A stretch of DNA of 60,000 nt from Glandiceps talaboti. Its lineage: Eukaryota; Hemichordata; Enteropneusta; Spengelidae. Position 1 is the stretch's first letter; each line of letters starts with the position of its first letter. Shown here piece after piece: positions 42,846-60,000 of this stretch. Under the pieces are notes generated by a model. It was not told where the DNA came from. It saw nothing but the letters and a program-made list of their open reading frames with translations, and ran no database searches. The DNA is taken from assembly GCF_964340395.1 (NCBI RefSeq), contig NC_135570.1, forward strand, positions 11,891,822-11,951,821, written 5' to 3'. Made by a program: the position numbers and the translations under genes.

Positions 42846-43280
42846 TAAAGGGGAACACACCACTTCAGCATTAATGGCATTTTCATAAACTATGAATTCT
42901 GGATAGTTAAGAAATTAACATCAAGTTGATCTTGTGCCCGCATAGGGTATCTTTGCTATGGGAGCCCGTTGCCTCATGAGAGTCAGCAAAAATGATTATT
43001 CATGGTTGAAATATGAATATTCATAAGAGGAGAGATGTTTTACCCTCAGTGAAGGGAATTAGCACACTTAGGAATCATGCATATTCATTGATCAACCATA
43101 CGTAATCATTTCTGCTGACTCCCATGATGCAATATGGTCCTTAGTAAAGATACCCTATAAAGGCACAACCACATGATCAACTTGATATTTCTCTGAAATC
43201 ACAAGTAATTGTAGGTGATATAAAATCATGAAATGACTCCCCAGAACCCAAAGTTTATTTCCTGTGGCGTTCTTCTTTAA
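42846..43280. mobile_element. Foldback MITE-like element, AGGGGAACACCA family (member 2)
   Basis: Left AAAGGGGAACACACCACTT, right inverted (GTGGCGTTCTTCTTTAA, diverged); inner TCAAGTTGATC/GATCAACTTGA and GGGTATCTTT/AAAGATACCC pair. Same family as 7150-7595. Confidence 0.82.
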
Positions 43281-44559
43281 GCAAGAGCGCCACCACTGGT
43301 GAAAGATAAAATAGAAAAAGACAGGTTTATACCTATTCATGTACACGTATCATTTCGTCTTCCAAGGCCTAGATCTATTATTATACATGTATTTTAATTT
43401 ATAACTCAGACCACTAACAAATATTATTGGTTTGAGTTTATAACTAGCTGTGAAGACAATGGCATCAATTTCCTTTGAAATTTGATATTAATTCTTCATG
43501 AGGTACTAATAACATAATCTACGAAACAGTAAAATTACAATAATAAATACTATTTGATATGAATTATGACACATGTATGTGTTGTCGACCCTGCTTGCAT
43601 ATATTCATTATTTTGTCATTGAGCCGTGAAGTCAGATGGTCAAGGTGACCTCCACTAAACGGATTTCCTAGAATTGACTCAGCTAATATTTACTCTCCAG
43701 CTCCGCTCTCTTAACTCTATTAATGGCATACGAAGTGTTATAAGACAGGCTGAGAGTGTTAATTAACGTGGTTTCATTAAATATACATAGCCACTCACTG
43801 ACTAGATTATGCGTGTGCTTGCAGCCACATTTTGTACAGTGACGTTAATTCAGGTACTCTGGAAAGCTCTTGGACCCCGGGTTCGGACGAGGGAAGCCGC
43901 ATAAAAGTGCAAGTAAGTTTAATTTGTACGTCCAAAACTTAACCAAAATCTCTCCTTATAGCAGATATGTGCTTTCATATCGGTTTAGCATGTAATTTTT
44001 GATATTTCAATACGACGGATTACACGTAGAATGTGTAATATCAATATACACAAATGTATAACTTCAAGTGATATTAGTGTTTGCGAAGAGAATATGATAT
44101 ATCACACACTATCTGTTTTCATAATCCACAAAGTCTCTTTCGACTGGAATACCTAGAAGAGTTTTAAACTACATCTTTACATGCATTTATCAGCGTACTA
44201 TTTTATATAATATATGCGGTTTATATATATTCAGTACTTTGGTCACTGGTCTTGATTATAAGTGAGTAAAGATACAGTTTACATTGTAAGCGAGCACCAA
44301 AGTAGTTACAGAAATTAGATAAAGAATATATCAAAGCAACGAAAAAACATCAATGAAGTAGTTATAATAACTGTGTCTAATCTAACATGATGGTATATTA
44401 TTCACTATCGACTAGGTATTATATAATAATCTGTAAAACGAAAAACCTTCTAAACCCAGATAAAGAATAAATAGTACACAGCACACCTATGAATAACTAT
44501 GGGTTTATTCTGCTGGTTTGATGCGCTTTGTAGTCTCACCACATAAAACAGAAGGACGG

Positions 44560-45020
44560 AGCAAACCGTACGAGGTACATCCCCTTTCAAATTATCGTTC
44601 ACCGTCTGTGTTTGGTATCTATATTAACATAGCAAGAACGCAATTTTTGGCTACATTTTGTTAATAATGAAACAAATCTACTGATGAGACGCAGACACGC
44701 AGGCTTGAATGGTTTATTGTCTGCATTTGATTTTGATGTATGCATGGCTGCACTTAGTTTATTTCATTCAGATAAAATGTAGCAAAAAACAGTATGCAGA
44801 CACGCGGGCTTGAATGGTTTAATGTCTACATTTGATTTTGATGTATGCATGGTGGCATGTTAGTTTATTTCATTTAGATAAAATGTAGCAAAAAACTGTA
44901 TTCATTAGTCAATCTTGCAGTGTAGCTTCGTCTTTGTTACTATGGAGCTGTATCAAACAGAGCCAGTGAACACTGAGTTTTAAACATGCATGAAACGGGA
45001 TGTACTTGGTAACTACCTAA
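44560..45020. mobile_element. Interspersed repeat with an internal ~105-bp duplication
   Basis: Related to 34960-35400. Inside, the block CAGACACGC(A/G)GGCTTGAA to TAAAATGTAGCAAAAAAC occurs twice (about 44690-44795 and 44797-44902). Confidence 0.7.
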
Positions 45021-45479
45021 TAACCTTGAGCAGAACCGAATTCATTTCCTACGTTTTACGTACACTTCAACAACACTTCTCACAGATTTTTACCGTACAA
45101 CATGCTTGCAAACGACCAATGGCTTCCTATAAAAACCTAATTATGAAACTATTTTCTTCTTAATTTGTAAATTCAGCAATAGTGTGGATTATTATTTCGT
45201 TAATTCCCAGTTTTCTCAATCTCTAAAAGTTTGAAAGCATCGTTCACGTCGATTTTTGTCAAGAAAAAATAATACTAAGCACACATCAGTACACAAGTTA
45301 AGTTAGGTACGTAACTCACGTGGTCCTAGCATCTTTTGCTGTGCATGAAATAGAATTAAAAAAAATTCTTTCCGATATTTTTAAGCTCTCAAAACTTATG
45401 GCTTTTCAGAAACGGTCTAACTCCACAAGTTATAATTGCCGCAAAAAGTTGTCTTTTTTGCGACAATTACGAACCAAGT

Positions 45480-45507
45480 TTTTGTTTGTTTGTTTGTTTG
45501 TTTGTTT

Positions 45508-45567
<60 letters not shown>

Positions 45568-45585
45568 TGTGTGTGTGTTTTATTG
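45480..45585. repeat. (TTTG)n followed by (GT)n
   Basis: TTTG units to 45508, then GT dinucleotides with a few interruptions. Frames across it are artefacts. Confidence 0.95.
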
Positions 45586-45946
45586 TGTCGTCATGCACAT
45601 TTTTTCAAAATGGAAGTTTAAAAGCCAGAACAATCCAGAACACACATTATCTCAGGGCATTATCTCGTGTTTTTACCTTGGCCTCAAAAAGGCAAACATT
45701 TACAACCTTTTACGACATGTTATTTACATATCGATCTACATGACTTACCTAAGTATTCCTGGAAACTGAGTATTGTTTACATACTCAAAGTTTACACTGC
45801 ATGGCGGTCATTGACCCCTATGAAATGAGAGCCCCTTGATTGTTACGTAGTACAGAGCAACGTTTTGAATGGACCACAGACCTAGTGTAGGGTTTATGAT
45901 TGCACGACGAGCAAAACATTGAGATCCACTTGTTGTGTTGATTGTA

Positions 45947-45984
45947 TCATAGACCCTACACCAGGGTAGGGTCTATGATTGTAT
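45947..45984. repeat. TAGACCCT-family hairpin
   Basis: ATCATAGACCCTAC and its inverted copy GTAGGGTCTATGAT around a short loop; same family as 16302-16337. Confidence 0.8.
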
Positions 45985-46037
45985 GGAGCACAGTGGATGA
46001 TGGGGAGTACTTAGAACTGATCGCCATGATAACCAAG

Positions 46038-46039
46038 AT

Positions 46040-46072
<33 letters not shown>

Positions 46073-46084
46073 GTCAATCAATCA
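46038..46084. repeat. (AATC)n microsatellite
   Basis: About twelve AATC units with one substitution. Confidence 0.95.
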
Positions 46085-46157
46085 AAGGAATTTGTATGGC
46101 GCCAAAATCCAATACGGCGTAATGTTCTATGGCGCTGAACAGTATCTATAATTGTTT

Positions 46158-46484
46158 GGTTCCGGTTACCCGACCCCACGTAACTTTTCACTGCCGACCC
46201 TAAACTTTTTGTATTAACATATTCGAGAAAAAAATAATAAAATCGCAAAAAATTGTGAAGTTTCACGAGAAATAGTGGATGCAGAAACTGCCATCAACTT
46301 AAAAAGACACTCTAAAACTGTTCTTCCAATCTGTAATGGCTGTACATCTGATAGAAAGAAATAAGCAACACAGAGACCATTTGGAAAACAATGGAAGACC
46401 TGAACTAGACACTTAAACAGAAAAAAAATATATAATAAAATAAAATAAAAAATCTACCTATCCCCACCTATTCTAATTTATTTT
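46158..46484. mobile_element. Interspersed repeat, family shared with 33962-34280
   Basis: Inverted relative of 33962-34280 (GGTTCCGGTTACCCGACCCC, CACTGCCGACCCTAAAC, CTTCCAATCTGTAATGGCTG). A weaker third copy may lie at 51948-52266. Confidence 0.8.
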
Positions 46485-47240
46485 ATTAGACCTAATCAAG
46501 TCAGTGATGTAACCAGCAGTAGTGTTATTGAGTGCCTTGTAGGTGATCAGTAGTACTTGGCGATTATGTAACATGTCATCATATTCATAGTCGAGTAAGA
46601 GGTTTGATTATCTAGATTCGTTCATACCCACTAGATCACCATTCACTACAGCTAAATATATTCTCCATTGCAAATAGTCTATATTCCTATATGAATATTG
46701 ACATAGTAATTTAATATTGATCATTAATATGCAAATTGGATTACATCTGGAGGGTTAGTAATAGTATAGAACTATGGTAAAGATCTTGAATGCTGCAAAA
46801 AAGAACTTGGGATTTAAATGAAAATGTATCATTTATGGATGACATTTAAAGATATTAGTTGATTTTTCTTTCATACTCTTCATGAAAGCCAAAACCGATT
46901 CCCAGTCTTCCTTGCGGACGAGGTCGAAAATCAAATTCTAGGTTTGGCACTTTAAAATAAATTTGTATAATTTATACTGTGAAATCTAAAACTCCAAATC
47001 CAATTTCCTTTCATTTGAATTTTAATTAATACTAGATGATAAAAAGTGACAAAGGTTGCTGCCAATTCATCTAAAATAAACATTGCTCAATTAAGACGAT
47101 ACTGATTTCAGAGCTACTCTGGGACATGATTCCCATCGTGGTAAAAGGGGATCGGGAGCAATACAAGTTTGTGACAGATTTACTACTGTGCGTTATTATC
47201 CAAATTGTAATTTAGCTAGTATCAATCTTGTACAGTTTAT

Positions 47241-47485
<245 letters not shown>

Positions 47486-48483
47486 CACGATACATTGTAT
47501 GGTATGATACCGTGTTAACTTACTAATTGTATCCTGCTGGTAAACACTATACATTGAGGTAGCCCAGAATAATGCCATTGTGTTATTTGTATAGCAGGCA
47601 TATCAAATATGATGTTGTATGTTCGTCTGTCCATGTGTGAGAAGTATCTAATATATGACTACTTGTGTTGTAATATTAAACACTTTTAAGCGTTAATTTC
47701 ATGTTTTCATTGGTTGATGTTACATATTTGTATGGTTAATATCTTTCTTTGTGTGATAAAAACAATATTTTTATTTATATCAAAATTTCATGGTTTTTTT
47801 AGGGGTAAACGTCTATTAATTGTGGTATTTGTTGTGACATTTGTATGTTGTCTTCTACAAAGAAGTATTGGTATAACTCAAACTGATATTTCTATTCGTG
47901 ATTTTACACCTACTTGTTGATCTATATATGTATTCGTAAATACTATTTATTTCAACTTACTTTGATACTGGATAAATGTTACTACCCTTGGGATGTCATT
48001 ATTGTATTGACTTTATTTGATGCATTTGTATAAGAAAATTGGATTTTGTTTGCATTTTCAGGCAGTAATCATTGTTTTTTTTCAATTAATTGACTACACG
48101 CGTTGTCGTCAAATGCAATGCACCTCTACTACGGCAAGCGATAGTACGCAGTCTTCAAGGACATTGTTCCACGAGAGGGGAATAGAAGGCTAACACGATT
48201 ACTTGTTACGTGTTTTGATCGCGTTGCGACATTACATCAACTGTAATGAGCTTGAGACATAACAGAAACGTCGATGTGTCCATTGTCTGTTTCTTAGCAA
48301 CCAAGCTACATCATTACATGTTGACAATAACAGTGCGCTTTTTCACATTGGTTGCCATGGGAACCAAGCTGTCGTCAGATGATTAATTTTTTTATTTAAA
48401 AAACATCAAAAACATGAAAACAATCAAGAACGTTTCGTGGCGTTCTACATTTATTTAGTACTGTTGCAAATTACTGTATTTCA

Positions 48484-48930
48484 TTATAGATGGCGGGCTA
48501 TTCATGCCACAGGGACACGCAATCTTCTTTGTGTTTAGGTGTTTATTTATGTGTTAAAGTGTTTTTTTACTCTAAGATCACTAATTTCATTTTGCAAGAA
48601 ATAAAAGGAAACAGTCAACAGTAATATAGATGGCGGGCTATTCATGCCACAGGGACACGCAATCTTCTTTGTGTTTAGGTGTTTATTTATGTGTTAAAGT
48701 GTTTTTTTACTCTAAGATCACTAATTTCATTTTGCAAGAAATAAAAGGAAACAATCAACAGTAATATAGATGGTGGGCTATTCATGCCACAGGGACACGC
48801 AATCTTCTTTGTGTTTAGGTGTTTATTTATGTGTTAAAGTGTTTTTTTACTCTAAGATCACTAATTTCATTTTGCAAGAAATAAAAGGAAACAATCAACA
48901 GTAATATAGATGGTGGGCTATTCATGGCAC
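48484..48930. repeat. 140-bp tandem triplication plus partial fourth copy
   Basis: GATGG(C/T)GGGCTATTCATG occurs at exact 140-bp intervals (TGG at 48491, 48631, 48771, 48911). The three full copies are almost identical; the fourth diverges after about 30 bp. Confidence 0.96.
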
Positions 48931-49408
48931 AGGGATACAGAATATTCATGAATGGATACACATGTAGATAATACATGTTCGAAGATTTGTTGCTATGCTT
49001 GAATATACGCGGTACGAAAGCCTTATTTGACAGGCTAGTAATTTTTTTTACTCTCAATAATTTTATGTTACAAATAAATGAGAGAAAACAGTCGTTAGAA
49101 AGAGTGCGTGTAAAACAGTCATTGGCAAGAGTGCGTCTCCCTGTGCCTTTATAGTAGGTTTGATGATCGATTATTTCAAGGCAGTCACTACTGCAAACGT
49201 ACTCTAGATCTTGAGAAACAAAATCGACGCATCTCTTGAATAACAGGCCTGGGAATGACGTAAACTTTGAACGTGTAAACCTCGTGCAATACTGATATCT
49301 GACCAAGAAATCGTCTACAACTGTCAAACGCAACACGGAAGGGTAGCTTTCACTTTCACGTGTACAACACATCGGTCCTGAAAAATTCCTTTCCAAGGAG
49401 AATATCAC
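48827..49408 (-). CDS. Unrecognised 193-codon open frame, Cys-containing
   Basis: Open over 193 codons but entering the third copy of the 140-bp repeat at its 3' end. An acceptor-like GGAATTTTTCAG lies at codons 7-10, so a real exon might begin there (GPMCCTRESESYPSV...). That part has eight cysteines in about 90 residues with few hydrophobic runs, as in a secreted domain. No family recognised; it may be chance. Confidence 0.2.
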   Translation of the reverse strand: MIFSLERNFSGPMCCTRESESYPSVLRLTVVDDFLVRYQYCTRFTRSKFTSFPGLLFKRCVDFVSQDLEYVCSSDCLEIIDHQTYYKGTGRRTLANDCFTRTLSNDCFLSFICNIKLLRVKKITSLSNKAFVPRIFKHSNKSSNMYYLHVYPFMNILYPCAMNSPPSILLLIVSFYFLQNEISDLRVKKHFNT

Positions 49409-50434
49409 AGTCAGAGTATAATTAATTTAGTAGCAATGGAATTGGAAGGCCAGCCCTTGGGTTCTTTAATATTATGAATGGATGATGAAAAGGGAATCAC
49501 AAAATTAAAGTGGCACAAATCTGGTTCAGAAGAATGCAGAGTGGTCAAAACAATAACATATTGACACTATATATAACCATAGACAGTGGAGGGGAGAAAC
49601 ACGCGTATCCAAATATGCAAAATACATGTAAAACATATTATCATTCATATTCAAATAAAATATTCTACGTCATAAATTATTCAAGCTATTGGATTGGCTT
49701 AAAGTTAATAATATTTGCATATAGTTTGTAAACTTTTAACTCGAATGAAAATACTTACATAAACCTCAATTAAATTGATCTAGCTTATTGTTACATGTAA
49801 AATAAATGTTGATGTATGCCTTCCATGGCATTGAACTAAACATCAAGTTGATAGAATGATATGGGTTTCCTTGCCATCTTAGAATACCTATGATAAATCG
49901 TGTCATTTAATCAAATTGTTATCCCTAAACAATGAGTTTGAGTTGTGCCAATAACAAGAGATGATGGGTATGCTTCAGTTATTAGGTAGCTATTAAAATG
50001 CAGACGAAAAAATCCCTACAAAAATTGCTATCCATTCTCATCCATAAGGCCAGTTAGACGTTATTTAATGAAAGCGTTGGCATGCATTAGCGAAATCTGT
50101 AGGTATTGTCTAAAACATATTTTGTTATTGACATTACAGCATCGCCATACGGTTTACAACTATCAGTATCATTATTTTGAAGAGTTTTTACATAATTCCT
50201 TACTTGATATAATAGGGATGGTTTGTTTTTACATTATAATTTATGCATTAAAGTGGCCATATGGATGACAATGGATAGTAAATTTAATTTTTAATTAATA
50301 TTAGCATGTTAAATTCAAGGACATCAAGACACATCTGTTTGCAAGAGCTTTCTCTAATTTTTTACATTAATCTATTATTCATGTTCAGCGTCATAGGACA
50401 TGACCTCGTGGATTTTGGCGCTATGCAAATTCTT

Positions 50435-50477
50435 TTAATTAATTAATTAATTAATTGATTGATTGATTGATTGATTT
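50435..50477. repeat. (AATT)n then (GATT)n
   Basis: Short tetranucleotide tracts, adjoining. Confidence 0.9.
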
Positions 50478-50817
50478 ATGTTCACTTTCCCATGTAACGG
50501 GCGTAACCCCCTCCCCCACCCTTCAATATTATAAGAAGAAACATATTCATAACGATCTACTCATACTCTGATGTATTACCATAAAGTTTTCATTACGACT
50601 ACTTCTCTTAAATCCATTGTCCACGGCCATCTGCTACCAACACTAAATACAACAAGGTTAAACGAAACAATCCATACTTTACGTGATATTACATACGCAT
50701 TCAACGATAATCTAATATTCATACGTTAGATGTACTTGTCATTGGTCGAAATCAAAAGTAGGGGATGGCTATTTAGAACAGACAGCTGGGTTAGTTGAAC
50801 ACAACTAATCTATAACT

Positions 50818-50912
50818 TATAAGAGACCCGTAGATATACGACCACAGCCACCCTACTCTCGAGCTCACCTCCGACAATCAAAACCACAGTAACGACCCCG
50901 CGCCTTTTACAG
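50818..50912 (+). promoter_or_regulatory. Candidate promoter and first (UTR) exon, plus strand
   Basis: TTATAAGAG (50818) is followed by ~90 bp of relatively GC-rich sequence ending in CTTTTACAG|GTAATT. It could be the untranslated first exon of the opsin-like gene 3 kb downstream; there is no direct evidence of linkage. Confidence 0.3.
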
Positions 50913-53817
50913 GTAATTACTCATTGTATGTTGTGTGTTATATATTATACTGCCTATACAGGTAGTATTTTTCATGATCACAAATTATTTCTAAATATCT
51001 CGTTCTTAAGACTACATCGTCGTAAACTGATATCCTCTTTACGGCATTGTCGTAAAGAACTTTTCACATTTAACGGCAACGTCATCTGACGTACTCTCCC
51101 ACACTTCCCTGATTTTCGTCAGCGGAAAACAAAACGCGCAATCATTAATCGTCCATTTTGTTTTGCACACAAAGAAGTACTAGGTGCGAAAATAGGATTA
51201 ATCACCATGATAACGTCACTCATTCTGCAAAAAACAGACCGTGGTGTTCTGAGAAAAAAACAGATCGTGTTGTTCTGAGAAAAAACCAGACCGTGGTGTT
51301 CTGAGAAAAAAACAGATCGCTATGTGAACAGGGCTAATCCAAGTCTGACTGGATAATCTACAATAACAAACATAACTATACATTGCATCCCTTCTATCGA
51401 TCTTTTTTGTCACTACAAATAATTATATTGTTTTAACTTATTAATGAACAAGCTTGAGATAACTTTAGGTAATATTTGATTACTTAGGGGCGAGATCAAT
51501 AGTTCAATGTAGGATAAATTATTTTAGTTGGGGGGGGGGGTGAACCATTTCAGTTCTCATCCTACAAAAAACGATTTTACTTTTAATGGATCTGTTTTGG
51601 AACGACATTACGAATTGAATTTTCGCTATAATAAATGCATAGCATTAAAGTGTCAATAAATGATATATTTTTCCCTCACCACATACTCATAGCACTACAT
51701 ACTACTACATACTGGCCTTATATTCATAGCACTACATACTGCTACATACTAGCTTTGTATTCATAGCACTACACACTACTACTATACTGGCCTTATATTC
51801 ATAGCACTACATACTACTACATACTGGCTTTGTATTCATAGCACTACATACTACTACATACTGGCTTTGTATTCATAGCACTACATAAGCTTACTACTAC
51901 ATACTGATTTTAAATTGACTGTGCTGTCTGAAACAATTGCCAATTGTGGTCAGAAACGGGTTTGGGTGCCCGGTGAGGTGGGTGTCTGAGGTCTGAGGCA
52001 AAATAAAAAAAAATACGTGTTCCCGTCAACCCGACCCTAGTTTGCATTTATGTTTGTGTCTGTACATTTTTCATCAAACTATCACAGAAGGCGGGTATTC
52101 TGACCAACATTTCGAAGAAACATTTCGACAACACTTAATTTCGAAGGAATGTTTTTTCAAGAATAAAAACAATTAAAAAGGTATATATTAAAAGATAAAA
52201 AAAATATAAAATAAATTCCTACCTACCTACCCCTTTTTTACTGAAGCCATGTAATCGGAAACAAACAATTATTTTTTTCCGCCTAACTAAAAGAATTTAG
52301 TTCTTTTATCCTACTTGGAACAACTGATCTCGTCCCTTAGAACGATATGGTTATATATACATGTAGCACGAATATGTGAAATAGATATAGTATTTTCCTA
52401 GCTGAGCGTAACACTTGCATGTGTACCGTGCTTGTATTTTACTATATATAAATATTACTACCTATTTTGAAATCCCTACCCATACTTATTCTACACGATC
52501 ATCTGATAGTGGCAATCTCCGAATACCGAAGGCCAGACTCAGTATTACTCAACACAACATTGTATTTGCTGCAGTCAGACACTAGAATTCACTGCCATAT
52601 CATCTAAAACAAATAAATTCAAGATTTAAATTTCAAAAAGCTTTAAAGTCTTACTTATCAGCTTTGTGATTTTGTTTTCTTTTTTCCCCGTATAGTCTTT
52701 ATAGATTTTCTTTTTCTCGACACTGTATGACTTTTTTGTAAATTTTATTGCAGTAATAATTGTGGGCTGTGGACTCGATTAGTCCGTTGGGACTACTTCC
52801 ACCGTGACAGTACAAACCAGATATAATTTAGTATTCTTTTGTTATATTTTGTTTGTTTTGAATTGCAGGTTTGTAATAATTGAGTTTATATTCAACTTTG
52901 TTCTATTTATCTATATCTGGTTGAATAAAGATTCACGATCATTCACAATAATTTACCGTGACAAAGTCAGTAACCATGACACGGCCATTTCAGTTTGTCA
53001 GATTTTACCTGCTCACGTCACGCACGCGCGCCACGGGGCCCCGCGCATGCTACAATAACAGCGTGTGCTTGAGAACGTGAAGTATCGTGTGTTAGCATTT
53101 TGTAAATGGGGTAGAGGGTTCCAAGGAAAATATGACAATTTAGGAATATTTTTTCAGTCTATGCTGTTATATCATTATTTTGAAACCCACATCAGTAACA
53201 ATTCTACGTTTGAACATTCAAAAAAAAATGTTTCCACAAAACACTGCACATGGGTGCGAAATGTCTGAATTAAGAAAACAACAACCCAATGTCTGAGCAT
53301 ACTTTGTAGAAATCAGAGAAAATGTTGGGATGTCCAGTGTACTGAGACACACACAAACTTACACACAGACATACCAAGCACCCCTCTCCCCTCAAATCAA
53401 TGACCGCGCCGTATTCGTGTATCATGCATCAGGTGCGCTCAACGTGTAACCACAGACAAGGAAGAAAGTCTGTGGTGTAACACGCCCCCTGACATGACAG
53501 CCCACTCTGGCGTGTTGCGTTATGAATCTCCCTTGCATCATTTACATCATCTCATTACACATGTGCATTAACAAAAGTGTTAAACGCATCTGCTTGGCTT
53601 CAGGATTTCCCGGTAACACGTACGTCCACATGAATCACTTCACCAAGACGACTAGTGCTTCGTTACGTATATTGCAGCAGAGGTGTTCACTTCTTTGATA
53701 GGCATGCATGGTATGGCATGGTAGTCGGTGATTAAAACAGTGGCTGTAGCGACGACATCCAGAAGACAATTAACATAAGAAGACCTGGAAGTTGGAGACT
53801 GTCTCTATCTGGAGAAA
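50913..53817. other. Region upstream of the opsin-like coding start
   Basis: Holds a 37-bp tandem array (51688-51900), a possible third copy of the 46158 repeat family (51948-52266) and an AACAGAYCG/TTCTGAGAAAAAA triplication at about 51230-51320. No coding exon recognised. Confidence 0.55.
51688..51900. repeat. 37-bp tandem repeat, six copies
   Basis: CATAGCACTACATACTACTA recurs at 51688, 51725, 51762, 51800, 51837 and 51874. Confidence 0.93.
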
Positions 53818-59728
<5,911 letters not shown>

Positions 59729-60000
59729 GTATGTTGTGATTTCTAATCGTTTACGGAGTTTATTTAGTACATTTTAATTTTATTCCCTTCAATTTTTTTT
59801 TACTTTATTACAATTGAAATTAAACCCGTGGATTTGAAATGAAATAAGAGCCGAGCGATAACATGTTTAACTCTGTAACTGGAATACTTTCAATTGTTAG
59901 ATAACCTGACGTCATTGACGCCCTGAACAGTATTGAATCACCTGTGGGTAAACATGTTTGCTGTATACATAATATGGTACAATTTATCCATTGGCAATCA
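59729..60000 (+). other. Start of the next opsin-gene intron
   Basis: Follows the GTATGT donor; no exon or repeat recognised before the window ends. Confidence 0.6.

Overview
The window is a piece of an animal nuclear genome. Genes are split into many small exons with GT-AG introns, the DNA is AT-rich, and there are long microsatellites, many foldback (MITE-like) repeats and LINE debris. Gene content (PPM1K, an opsin-like GPCR, a frizzled/sushi extracellular protein) fits a non-vertebrate bilaterian such as a mollusc, brachiopod, hemichordate or amphioxus. The sequence alone does not settle which. Exon limits were read by eye from splice signals, intron phase and protein similarity.

Layout. 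(1) Minus strand, 27-6902, running off the left edge: a secreted multidomain protein with signal peptide, two frizzled CRDs, two sushi domains and two more frizzled CRDs, linked by Thr/Ser-rich spacers; every intron is phase 1. (2) About 7-18 kb: no confident gene, but several repeats and foldbacks. (3) 18.0-18.5 kb: two divergent candidate 5' UTR exons, suggesting a bidirectional promoter. (4) Plus strand, 19482-23975: a complete mitochondrial PP2C phosphatase of the PPM1K type (362 aa, four coding exons). (5) Minus strand, 27428-39172: a complete 14-exon gene for a 570-aa protein with an N-terminal RWD domain fused to an Obg/YchF-superfamily GTPase of the Ygr210 type. (6) 39-53.8 kb: intergenic, with LINE relics, foldbacks, a 140-bp triplication and a 240-bp GA tract. 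(7) Plus strand, 53818-59728 and beyond: the first two coding exons of an opsin-like class A GPCR. Its large first intron holds a 5'-truncated LINE and a MITE with a 9-bp target-site duplication.

The most unusual feature is a recurring structure. Three minisatellites, in three introns of two neighbouring genes, each start at an exon end and repeat the last exon bases together with the 5' splice site. Each real donor is thus followed by 5 to 14 extra donor-like sites (85/51-bp, 50-bp and 42-bp periods). A fourth case repeats the start of an exon with its 3' splice site. The other main point is the RWD-Ygr210 fusion, because the Ygr210 family has been described as restricted, among eukaryotes, to fungi.

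The genes show no obvious common pathway: an extracellular protein that may bind Wnt or other ligands, a mitochondrial phosphatase (the family regulates branched-chain ketoacid dehydrogenase), a probable ribosome- or translation-linked GTPase, and a receptor.
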